Origin: Oscillospiraceae bacterium
GTDB lineage: Bacteria > Bacillota > Clostridia > Oscillospirales > Acutalibacteraceae
Direction of reading: 5' to 3'
Length of the DNA stretch: 46,894 bases
Assembly (NCBI GenBank): GCA_009779995.1
Contig: WRDW01000011.1
Location: 1-46,894 of the forward strand
The position numbers and the translations under genes are program-made. This document shows, one piece after another, positions 1 to 6,895 of the stretch; within the stretch, counting starts at the first letter, position 1, and each line of letters starts with the position of its first letter. The notes below the pieces were generated by a model. The model saw nothing but the letters and a program-made list of their open reading frames with translations, made no database searches and was not told the origin of the DNA.

Positions 1-6
1 GCCCGG

Positions 7-39
7 TGGTAGAAGGATGGTAGAAAAATGGTAGAAAAC
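7..39. repeat. Three tandem 11-bp units
   Basis: Three near-identical units TGGTAGAAGGA, TGGTAGAAAAA and TGGTAGAAAAC stand head to tail at the left edge, about 80 bases past the end of the tRNA gene. No coding frame is open through them. They could be the edge of something outside the window; nothing here decides that. Confidence 0.5.
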
Positions 40-78
40 AGCCCAAAACCGGGCTAAAACACCCCTCCCGCAGACAAC

Positions 79-120
79 TAAAAAAGCCTGAAAGTCTTGA
101 TACATAAGACTTTCAGGCTT
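79..120 (-). terminator. Rho-independent terminator of tRNA-Gln
   Basis: A 14-bp perfect stem (AGCCTGAAAGTCTT / AAGACTTTCAGGCT) with a 7-base loop is followed on the minus strand by a run of T (A run at 80-85). The base of the stem begins at the encoded CCA end of the tRNA, so terminator and tRNA 3' end share bases. Confidence 0.9.
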
Positions 121-193
121 GGCTGCGGAACTAGGATTCGAACCCAGACAAACAGAGTCAGAGTCTGCCGTGCTACCATTACACAATTCCGCA
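120..193 (-). tRNA. tRNA-Gln, anticodon CUG
   Basis: The minus strand folds as a complete cloverleaf: acceptor TGCGGAA/TTCCGCA, D arm GTG-TAATGGTAG-CAC, anticodon stem GCAGA/TCTGT with loop CTCTGAC (anticodon CTG, glutamine codon CAG), T arm CTGGG-TTCGAAT-CCTAG. The discriminator base is G and the CCA end is encoded (TGGC at 120-123 on the plus strand). It stands alone, with its own promoter and terminator. Confidence 0.95.
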
Positions 194-209
194 ATCGCGT
201 GATTATTCT

Positions 210-237
210 ATTATACTCAAGATTGCGGAAATGTCAA
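210..237 (-). promoter_or_regulatory. Promoter of tRNA-Gln
   Basis: On the minus strand TTGACA (232-237) and TATAAT (210-215) are both perfect sigma-A hexamers, 16 bases apart, ending 16 bases before the tRNA 5' end. Confidence 0.85.
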
Positions 238-298
238 TCCCTTTCGGATAAAAATTTGGCGAAGCGCACCCCTGCGGGCAAACAAATTGCGAAAATGC

Positions 299-327
299 TT
301 GAAAAGCCGCCGCTCCCATGCTATACT
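299..327 (+). promoter_or_regulatory. Promoter of the 360-1928 membrane pair
   Basis: TTGAAA (299-304), a 17-base spacer ending in TGC (extended -10) and TATACT (322-327) lie 32 bases before the start codon at 360. Confidence 0.75.
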
Positions 328-359
328 GTATGCAAGACGCTTTTGAGGGAGATGGACCT

Positions 360-1208
360 ATGTCAATCTGGTGGGCGGTCATGGCCGGGATAGGCGCGGC
401 CAATTTTTTGGCGGCGCTGTACATCGTATGGAAATCATTGAAATGGAGCAAAGCCGAACCGGAGAGCGCGATAATCTTCGCGCTTTTGCGGGGCTGCGTC
501 CTGGTTTTCGCCTGCGTGGCAGCGTACCGTTCCGTTTTTGTCTCAAGCTATCCCGATAGGCTGGTGTGGTTCGATTCGCTCCTGAACAGCCCCTTCCTCA
601 TTCGGTGCCTGGCGGCGCTGGCCGAGACGAGCGCCGTGACCATCACGGCGGTGGCCCTGCTGCGGCTGAACAGCCAATATGATCTCGGCGGGAAAGCGAA
701 ACGCGCGGGCGGCCTGTTCGCGCGCGCGCCGTATATTTCAATCGCCTGCATCTTCGCCGCGCAGTTTTTCGCCTTCGGCGGGCTGATCACGCAGTACCAG
801 ACTCTCTTCGCCATCGAGGAGCTCCTGTGGATGACCGCTTTCCTGTGCTTTGTCCCATTGACCATCCTGGGGCTGCGGCAGAGCAAGGCGGGGAAGATCG
901 TCCAGAAAAACCAAAAGGTGTTTCTTTGGGTCATGGCCGTCTGGTGCGCGGGCTATCTGGCCTTTCAGATCGGCTACGCCCTGCCCTTCATGTACATCGC
1001 GGAGATCGCGGGCGACGCGGGGCGGGCGGTCCCGCCGGACGCCCTGCGCGCCGCCATCTGCGAGTTTAACATGACGCGGGACTTCAACGCCTGGGGCGGC
1101 ATAGGCTTCATGATCTGGCACAGCGTCTATTTCGCCGTAACGATCTGGGTCTATCTCTTCGGCTTCATGGCAGTGAGAAAGCAGTCCGGCGGCAAATTTT
1201 TGGATTAG
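360..1208 (+). CDS. Integral membrane protein of unknown function
   Basis: A 282-residue protein with about seven hydrophobic segments, for example around residues 3-22, 38-55, 85-100, 122-142, 150-165, 188-205 and 250-275. No family is recognised and no catalytic motif is evident. The start at 360 (MSIWW) is chosen over an upstream ATG at 318 because GAGGGAG lies 11 bases before it and the promoter -10 box at 322-327 would overlap the longer version. It is followed after 12 bases by a Pr6Pr-type membrane gene, so the two are probably co-transcribed and end at the terminator near 1916-1945. The role is not known. Confidence 0.75.
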   Translation: MSIWWAVMAGIGAANFLAALYIVWKSLKWSKAEPESAIIFALLRGCVLVFACVAAYRSVFVSSYPDRLVWFDSLLNSPFLIRCLAALAETSAVTITAVALLRLNSQYDLGGKAKRAGGLFARAPYISIACIFAAQFFAFGGLITQYQTLFAIEELLWMTAFLCFVPLTILGLRQSKAGKIVQKNQKVFLWVMAVWCAGYLAFQIGYALPFMYIAEIAGDAGRAVPPDALRAAICEFNMTRDFNAWGGIGFMIWHSVYFAVTIWVYLFGFMAVRKQSGGKFLD

Positions 1209-1220
1209 CGGGGACTCCAC

Positions 1221-1928
1221 ATGAAAACAAAAAAAGAAAAATTTCTGTTGAGCAGGCGCTTCGCGGCCATCGCGCTCGCCATGGGCCTCGTGGGCTTCGC
1301 GGCGAAGCTGGCCGTGATTTTCACCTATGACGGCCGCCTGGCAGTGGAATATCCCGACCTTATATCGAAGTGGAACTTCTTTGGGTTCTACACCTATACG
1401 ACAAATATCCTGGTTGACTTCTGGCTGGTTCTGATCGCCCTGGCCATCTTCCTGAAGCGAGAAAAAATGGCCGCTCTCCTGGCGAAGGCCACGGTGCAGG
1501 CATTCCTGACGGTCATGATTTTCTCCGTGGGGGCCATGTACTGCGGCGTACTGGTCTGGTACGACAAGCTGTATTCATGGGGCCTGTGGTGGGGGAATTT
1601 CGCCACGCTCTGGCATCACGCGGTCACGCCGGTCTTTATGGCCTGCCTCTTTTTCCGCCCCGCCGATAGGGCAAAGCTTGGCCAAAAGGACCTGTGGGCC
1701 TGGCTGATGTACCCCCTGGCGTATTTGGTCGTCACGCTGCTGCGGGGCGGCATGGTCAACTGGTATCCCTACCCGTTTTTCGACCAGGCCTGGGAGATGT
1801 TCGCGCAGATGAATATCGACCCCCGGCTCGGCGTATCCCTCGCCAGCGCGTTCGTGGCCGCCTTCATCACAACCCTCGGCCTGCTGGCCATAGCGTTACA
1901 TAACAGGATGATAGAAAAGAGGCCTTGA
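1221..1928 (+). CDS. Pr6Pr / FAR-17a-AIG1-like membrane protein
   Basis: A 235-residue protein with about six membrane segments. The family signature seen is a conserved Trp/His-rich middle (WGNFATLWHHAVTP) and the WYPYPFFD motif near residue 180, as in Pr6Pr proteins, relatives of the eukaryotic FAR-17a/AIG1 family. In bacteria the family is uncharacterised; the human relatives hydrolyse fatty-acid esters of hydroxy fatty acids, but that activity cannot be assumed here. It is the second gene of a two-gene unit, and its stop codon lies inside the terminator stem. Confidence 0.8.
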   Translation: MKTKKEKFLLSRRFAAIALAMGLVGFAAKLAVIFTYDGRLAVEYPDLISKWNFFGFYTYTTNILVDFWLVLIALAIFLKREKMAALLAKATVQAFLTVMIFSVGAMYCGVLVWYDKLYSWGLWWGNFATLWHHAVTPVFMACLFFRPADRAKLGQKDLWAWLMYPLAYLVVTLLRGGMVNWYPYPFFDQAWEMFAQMNIDPRLGVSLASAFVAAFITTLGLLAIALHNRMIEKRP

Positions 1929-1945
1929 CGGACAAGGCCTCTTTT
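1916..1945 (+). terminator. Terminator after the Pr6Pr-like gene
   Basis: Stem AGAGGCCTTG / CAAGGCCTCT with a 5-base loop, followed by TTTTAT. The stop codon TGA of the preceding gene is in the loop. Confidence 0.85.
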
Positions 1946-1955
1946 ATGTTGACCA

Positions 1956-4061
1956 CTACAATATCGACTTATACAGCAAATCCCAGAAGCCGGTGACAAC
2001 GCCCTCGCCGTCCCTGCCCAGCTGCCGCCAGGACCACATCTTCGGCCAGAGCCGGTATGCCTTCAGGGCATAGAAATCGTCCTGCGTGATCCACCAGTCC
2101 ACCGAGTTGTACCAGATTTGCAGGTCGTCGGTCAGAACGCCGTCCACCAGCTTCGGCGTGGCAAGGAGCTCCCAGAAGTCGTCGAAGAGCTTCTTGTTCT
2201 CTTTTGTGCGGGATTTGGCGAGGTTGAAGAACCAGAATTCGCCGCGGAAGTTGTCGGACTTCCACATCCGCCAGGAGAGCTCCGCGCGCCTGACGTTGTT
2301 CAGGCACAGCTCGCTGCCCGCCAGCGCCCTCGCCCTGTCCCAAAGATGGTCGATATACTTGATTTCGCGGTTGGTCATCGCCAGCATCCCCGTCTTGGTG
2401 CTGCCCTCCAGGGAATTGGTGTGGTAGGTCACGCCGCCTATCTCCCTGCCGGAGGCCTCCTCGGCGGTGAAGCGCAGGTATTCCCGTATGTACTGCCAGC
2501 CGCCGCCGAAATACAGGGGCAGGAAGTCTTCATACAACGCCTCCAGGTCCAGGTAGGGGTCCCACAGCAGCCGGGCGTAGATATAGCCCGTCATCTCGTA
2601 GAAGTTGACGTCGTAGATGGAGGCCGTGCACTGCGTCAGGCCCACGGCGCTGTTCTCGTAGTAGAATTGCAGGTAATTTTGCACCTGGCCCCACACCGGG
2701 TAGGCGGCGCCCGGCTCGTTGTAGGAAAGGGGGTACTCGAAGATGGTGATGCGCTTGGCGATCTTCCCCCAGCCCTTGAGGACGTCGCCGAAGTAATAGC
2801 GATTTTCCCAATACTCGCACTCCTCCGGCCCGTGGACGTAGCACATGTTGATGGGGCAGAAGTGGATGACGATTTGCTCGTGCAGGTCTATGCTGGGCGC
2901 GTAGGTCGCAGTGCCGTAGGCGAAGGCGTTGATGGTGACTTCGGTGTAGCCCGCCTCCTCCAGGGCCTCGCAGACCTGATTGAGCACCTCCATCAGCGCC
3001 CTGCTCTGGCTGGCCAGGGGAATTTTGACATGCTCGAAATATTTCCCGTTGTCCTCCTCGGCGTAGAGCGCCCGGCAGTCCGTGCACAGGCAGATCGTGC
3101 CGCTGTCGTTCAGTCCCATGGAGATCCCCTGGGTATCGGGGTTGTTCTCCATGATGTCCAGGGCGTACTTTTTATATATCTCAATGACCTCGGGGTTGGT
3201 CAGGCAGGGGTTGTTTTCGCCGTGCTCGCAGGGGATGGCACTGCCGTCCTCGTTTTTCGCGAAGTATTCCGGGTGCTCCTCTATGTATACACCGGGCGGC
3301 AGGATCGCCAGGGCCGAATGCGTCACGGGCCAGGTGATAATCCCGCCAACCTCCTCCTCGTTGGTGGAGTTGCCTATCATGCCCTGGGCGTTGACCCGGT
3401 TGGCCAGGGAGTAGTCCACGTCGTCCTCCCGGGTGTAGCCGTCCCTGCCGTTGACCCTCGGCAGCGTGGAGGGCTGCCTGTAGATGAAGGCCGGCACCTC
3501 ATACTCATCAATCTCCAGGGGGACTTTCACTGTCGCCTGTTCGGGGATGACGGTCACTGTTTTCCCCAGCCAGCGGCAGCCCAGGAATTTCTCCAGAAAA
3601 TCGTACACGCTGTAGAGTGTGCCCCGCGGCTGGCCCCTACCGCCCGAGAGGATGATCTTCTCGTCAATTGTCTTGATGATAAAGCCATCCGTACCCAACG
3701 CCTGCTCCAACTCTTCGTCCATGGCATAGCGATTCGTGCCGCCGACGACTAGCTCCTTCGCCCGCGCGGGCGCGCTGTCCGGGACAATCTCCAGTTCCGC
3801 GCCGCTGATTTGCAGCAAAAAACCCCGCAGCTTTTCCGCCGCCGTGATCTCCGGCTTGGATGCCTCGGCCCCCAGGACGATGACATACTCGCTCACGCCG
3901 CCCTCGATGAGGGTCAGCGCGGGGCCGCCATACACCGCGGGCGGCCGCACCGGCGGCGGTGTAAAGGACGTCTCCCGGCGGGGGTTGTACAGCCCGGTCA
4001 TCATGCCAAGGAGAATCAGCGCCGACAATACGCTGCAGAGAAAACCCTTGCTTGTGCTCAT
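1956..4061 (-). CDS. Secreted or membrane-tethered DUF4838 glycosidase-like protein
   Basis: A 701-residue protein with an N-terminal hydrophobic anchor or signal (about residues 7-25) and a Pro-rich linker. A GH20b-like N-terminal alpha/beta domain follows (about 50-170, with IVLGAEAS and a GGTNRYA region). The large DUF4838 domain contains the family's CLCTDC motif after MGLNDSG. DUF4838 proteins are found with polysaccharide-degrading genes and are predicted glycoside hydrolases; the substrate is unknown. The start is supported by AGGAG upstream. It lies 52 bases downstream of the HigA-like antitoxin and may be reached by read-through; no good promoter was found in that gap. It acts outside the membrane, so it could feed the GPH transporter upstream. 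Confidence 0.8.
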   Translation of the reverse strand: MSTSKGFLCSVLSALILLGMMTGLYNPRRETSFTPPPVRPPAVYGGPALTLIEGGVSEYVIVLGAEASKPEITAAEKLRGFLLQISGAELEIVPDSAPARAKELVVGGTNRYAMDEELEQALGTDGFIIKTIDEKIILSGGRGQPRGTLYSVYDFLEKFLGCRWLGKTVTVIPEQATVKVPLEIDEYEVPAFIYRQPSTLPRVNGRDGYTREDDVDYSLANRVNAQGMIGNSTNEEEVGGIITWPVTHSALAILPPGVYIEEHPEYFAKNEDGSAIPCEHGENNPCLTNPEVIEIYKKYALDIMENNPDTQGISMGLNDSGTICLCTDCRALYAEEDNGKYFEHVKIPLASQSRALMEVLNQVCEALEEAGYTEVTINAFAYGTATYAPSIDLHEQIVIHFCPINMCYVHGPEECEYWENRYYFGDVLKGWGKIAKRITIFEYPLSYNEPGAAYPVWGQVQNYLQFYYENSAVGLTQCTASIYDVNFYEMTGYIYARLLWDPYLDLEALYEDFLPLYFGGGWQYIREYLRFTAEEASGREIGGVTYHTNSLEGSTKTGMLAMTNREIKYIDHLWDRARALAGSELCLNNVRRAELSWRMWKSDNFRGEFWFFNLAKSRTKENKKLFDDFWELLATPKLVDGVLTDDLQIWYNSVDWWITQDDFYALKAYRLWPKMWSWRQLGRDGEGVVTGFWDLLYKSIL

Positions 4062-4113
4062 GATTCTACGCTCCTCTCAGAAAACAGGATAGGTGGCTGC
4101 GAAGCGGCTTGGT

Positions 4114-4395
4114 TTATGCGGGCGGCGTGCGAAATTCCACATGCAGCTGCTTACCCAACCCGGCGGCGACTTTCTTCAAAAAAGCCAGGGACGGGTTATA
4201 GTTGCCGCTTTCCAGGCGGCTGATATTGCTCTGCCGGATGCCGATGCGCTGCGCGAGCTCCTTCTGGGTGAGGCCCTGGTCAGAGCGGGCTGCGATGAGC
4301 TGATCAATGATCTCGTATTCTGGGCGCAGTCTTTCGTATTCCGCACGGAAGCCAGGGTCCTGCATCATTTCCGCAAGATGTTCATCAAAAGTCAT
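4114..4395 (-). CDS. HigA-type XRE-family antitoxin
   Basis: A 93-residue protein. Residues 1-30 form an acidic helical lead-in; residues 40-90 are a Cro/CI helix-turn-helix, with LTQKELAQRIGI as the first helix pair and QSNISRLESG as the recognition helix. It sits 37 bases downstream of a RelE/HigB-like toxin gene, the toxin-first order usual for HigBA. In this family the antitoxin binds the toxin and represses the shared promoter, here the perfect promoter at 4765-4793. Confidence 0.88.
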   Translation of the reverse strand: MTFDEHLAEMMQDPGFRAEYERLRPEYEIIDQLIAARSDQGLTQKELAQRIGIRQSNISRLESGNYNPSLAFLKKVAAGLGKQLHVEFRTPPA

Positions 4396-4432
4396 CTCCT
4401 GGTCACTCTCCTTTCATAGTCGGCTTTGCATT

Positions 4433-4744
4433 TTAACGCTTTTTCTCTATTTCCCGGGTCGGTGTCCTTTGTGTCTTCTTAATAAAGCCGTTCGTCAGAA
4501 TAATTTTCTTCCCGTCAAAAAAGAAGTAGAAGACGCGAGAAATGTTACTGGCAACTTGGATACGCAATTCAAAAATGCCGTCCCGCATGTATTTGGAATG
4601 CGGCGGATGAAGCTGATTGCCCCATTTCTGCAAGCGTTCAATATCCAGCGCAGCTCTAGTACGCATTGTATCGTCCAGCCCATCAATAAACCTCTTGACC
4701 GGTACATTCCCATTGGCTGTTTTGTAGTATTCAATCTTCCACAT
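4433..4744 (-). CDS. HigB/RelE-type toxin (phage Gp49-like family)
   Basis: A 103-residue basic protein. The features typical of the Gp49/HigB branch are the N-terminal WKIEYYKT strand, the helix VKRFIDGL, the strand FELRIQ..SNISRVFYFF and the C-terminal ILTNGFIKKTQRTP helix. These toxins are usually ribosome-dependent mRNA interferases. GGGGA lies 8 bases before the ATG, and the gene is transcribed from its own consensus promoter. Its local AT content is clearly higher than that of the neighbouring sugar genes, consistent with separate acquisition. Confidence 0.88.
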   Translation of the reverse strand: MWKIEYYKTANGNVPVKRFIDGLDDTMRTRAALDIERLQKWGNQLHPPHSKYMRDGIFELRIQVASNISRVFYFFFDGKKIILTNGFIKKTQRTPTREIEKKR

Positions 4745-4764
4745 TGATTATTCCCCCATATCAC

Positions 4765-4793
4765 ATTATATACCATAAACGATATATTGTCAA
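4765..4793 (-). promoter_or_regulatory. Perfect consensus promoter and likely operator of higBA
   Basis: TTGACA (4788-4793), a 17-base spacer and TATAAT (4765-4770) are exact sigma-A consensus. The -35 box contains the TGA stop codon of the transporter gene upstream. The spacer and -10 hold an imperfect inverted repeat (TATACC...GATATA), a plausible site for HigA autorepression; the operator is inferred. Confidence 0.85.
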
Positions 4794-6235
4794 CCCCCAA
4801 TTTCGATCGAGCCTTCCTCCTTCGCCCTCTCCTTGAGCTCCTCAATGATCCTCGCGTGGCCCTTCCGGGTCAGGTCGTAGAAGATGTAGGGGATGACCGA
4901 TACGGCGGTGCTTACCATGCCGACGGCCAGGGGCAGCACGAACAGGCCGCGCAGGGTCTCGGGGGACTGGGTGAGGGCGTTGCGCTCGAACTTGATGATG
5001 CGCAGGATGATCGCGGTGGAGGTGGCGCCGAAGGCGCCGATGATCTTGCCCATCAGGCCCTCCACGGCATAGATGGAGCCGTCGTTGCGCTTGCCTGTGC
5101 GCCACTCCAGGTAATCCACGCTGTCGGCGATCATGCTCCAATAGAGCATCCCCCGGATGGTGCCCGGTATAGCCGAGAGGAAGGACTGCACCGCGATGAA
5201 CACCTTCGATTGGTAGCCCACGGCGAGGTAGAGCGCGCTGCAAAGGATCTGCGCGAGGGCGCACAGCAGCACGATGTTTCGCTTTTCCATTCGCTCGCAG
5301 AGCTTGGGCGTGAGCCACGAGGCCAGCAGGAGCGCGGGCAGCCCGGAGAGACCCAGCACCGTCTGCCAGATGGTGTTGCCTATGTTGTAGTCGTAGAAAT
5401 ACATGCCCGTGTTGCCCGAGCTGATCAATCCCCCAATCGTGTTGGAGAGGATCATGATCAGGAAGAGCTTGTTTTGCAGCATCCCCTTGAAGATTTCGAG
5501 GATTCTCTGCTGCTCCTGCGGGGGCGGCGCGATGAGGCGCTCCTGCACTTTGTTGTACATCAGATTGTTGTAGACCACAAAGCAGGCGGCTACGAACAGC
5601 GCCACGCCGAGGTAAATGAAGGTCTTCGCCCGCACGTCGTCCTTGGGGAAGAAGCCCAGCAGGATGGAGACGATCCCCCCGCCCCCGGCCACGGCGCTGC
5701 CCATGTTGGAAAACATGCGCGAACGCGAGATGATCCCGCTGCGCTCCTGTATGTTCGGCGTGATGGAGTTGTAATAGCTCATGAAGGCCGTGCCGTTGAT
5801 GGTGTGCATGGCCTCAAAAGGGATATAGCACAGCAGGATGAAGATCATGCGCAGCCAGGTGTTCAGGCCGTCCTCGCCGCTGAATCGCAGGGGCGAGAAC
5901 ATCAGCACCAGCAAAATGGCGATGGGGATGCCCGTGGTCCTGAAGTAGCGCCGCGCCTTCCCCTCCCCCTCCTTGTACTTCCGCCGGTCGAAGTAGGCCC
6001 CCATGATGGGGTCGTTCGTGCCGTCCCAGAGCTTCTGGGCCCACTGTAAAAACCCCAGCTGGAAGCCCTCCAGGCCCAGCACGTCCATGTAAAAATAGTT
6101 GGCCATGCCCATGATGGCGTAGGACATGTCCCGGAAAAACGCGCTGAAGTTGAAGGCCATCTGCTCCTTCATGTTGACGTATTTCGTCTGCTGGGTGACG
6201 TCCTCCTGTACCTGCGCGATTTCTGTTGTTTCCAT
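4790..6235 (-). CDS. GPH-family (MFS-type) sugar transporter
   Basis: A 481-residue protein with about twelve membrane segments. It fits the glycoside-pentoside-hexuronide:cation symporter family: the N-terminal AFNFSAFFRDMSYAIMG segment, WDGTNDPIMGAYFDRR after helix 2 (the loop 2-3 signature) and DSVDYLEWRTGKRNDGS around residue 375. Such carriers import sugars with Na+ or H+. It is the last gene of the operon that starts with the isomerase-dehydrogenase fusion, 15 bases after the HAD gene, and has a strong GAGGAGG site before the ATG. The substrate is probably the sugar handled by those genes. Confidence 0.88.
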   Translation of the reverse strand: METTEIAQVQEDVTQQTKYVNMKEQMAFNFSAFFRDMSYAIMGMANYFYMDVLGLEGFQLGFLQWAQKLWDGTNDPIMGAYFDRRKYKEGEGKARRYFRTTGIPIAILLVLMFSPLRFSGEDGLNTWLRMIFILLCYIPFEAMHTINGTAFMSYYNSITPNIQERSGIISRSRMFSNMGSAVAGGGGIVSILLGFFPKDDVRAKTFIYLGVALFVAACFVVYNNLMYNKVQERLIAPPPQEQQRILEIFKGMLQNKLFLIMILSNTIGGLISSGNTGMYFYDYNIGNTIWQTVLGLSGLPALLLASWLTPKLCERMEKRNIVLLCALAQILCSALYLAVGYQSKVFIAVQSFLSAIPGTIRGMLYWSMIADSVDYLEWRTGKRNDGSIYAVEGLMGKIIGAFGATSTAIILRIIKFERNALTQSPETLRGLFVLPLAVGMVSTAVSVIPYIFYDLTRKGHARIIEELKERAKEEGSIEIGG

Positions 6236-6250
6236 GGTGGCCTCCTCAAA

Positions 6251-6886
6251 CTAAACTATACCCAATATATCCTCAACTCGTTCAAGCTTACAGTCCGCGC
6301 CCTCCACCTCCCGCTGCAAGAACCACCGCGCCTGCGCCGTGCGCATCCCCACGGCCTTCGCCCCGGCCAGCTCGTTCGAGCCGCCGTCGCCTATGAAGAC
6401 GCAGTCCTCCGGCTTTACACCCATTCGATTCGCGGCCAGCAGGTAGATCGCCGGGTCTGGCTTCTGCAAATGCACCTCGCAGGAGAATATGGCCTCGCCG
6501 AACAGCGAAGCCAGGGGGCTGCCCGGCCAGGGCAGCAGGTCGATGGCGTCGGCGTTGCTCACCAGGCAGAGCTTGTGCCCCCGGCACCCCAGCTCCGCCA
6601 GAGTGGCAAGGATTTCTGGCCGCACGTTGGTCATGATCTCGCGCACACGGGCGATGCGGCCCTCGCACAGCGCCCGCAATTCTTCTTCGCTGATTGTCAC
6701 CCCGGCGCAGCGCACGAAGTCCCGCATGAGCGCCATGGGCTCGGTCACGTGCCCGAGGTACGCGCCGCTCTCGATCACGGCGCGCTCCCACTGGGGCAGG
6801 GTGATGCGCAAACGCTCGATCTCGTGCTTGTAGACGTGGGCCTCAAAGGTCACCAGGGTGAAGAACAGGTCAAACAAGAAGGTCAT
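6251..6886 (-). CDS. HAD-superfamily hydrolase
   Basis: A 211-residue HAD type IA protein. Motif I is FDLFFTLV with nucleophile Asp6, motif II is LVSNAD, motif III is the Lys of LQKPDP and motif IV is FIGDGGSNE. The second Asp of the usual DxD motif I is replaced by Phe8, so the normal general acid for phosphate-ester hydrolysis is missing. Similar DLFxT variants occur in the dehalogenase-like branch, so a phosphatase role is not certain. Its ribosome binding site TGAGGAA overlaps the stop codon of the fusion gene upstream, and the transporter follows after 15 bases. Confidence 0.85.
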   Translation of the reverse strand: MTFLFDLFFTLVTFEAHVYKHEIERLRITLPQWERAVIESGAYLGHVTEPMALMRDFVRCAGVTISEEELRALCEGRIARVREIMTNVRPEILATLAELGCRGHKLCLVSNADAIDLLPWPGSPLASLFGEAIFSCEVHLQKPDPAIYLLAANRMGVKPEDCVFIGDGGSNELAGAKAVGMRTAQARWFLQREVEGADCKLERVEDILGIV

Positions 6887-6895
6887 GATTTTTCC

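Noticed and set aside
1-79. Possible integrase end or attachment site beside tRNA-Gln
   Set aside because: Only three short TGGTAGAA repeats are present; no integrase reading frame and no repeat of the tRNA end were found.
2118-3752. Long plus-strand open frame (544 codons) opposite the DUF4838 gene
   Set aside because: Its translation is rich in Arg, Val, Gly and His without family motifs; it mirrors the GC-biased third positions of the real gene.
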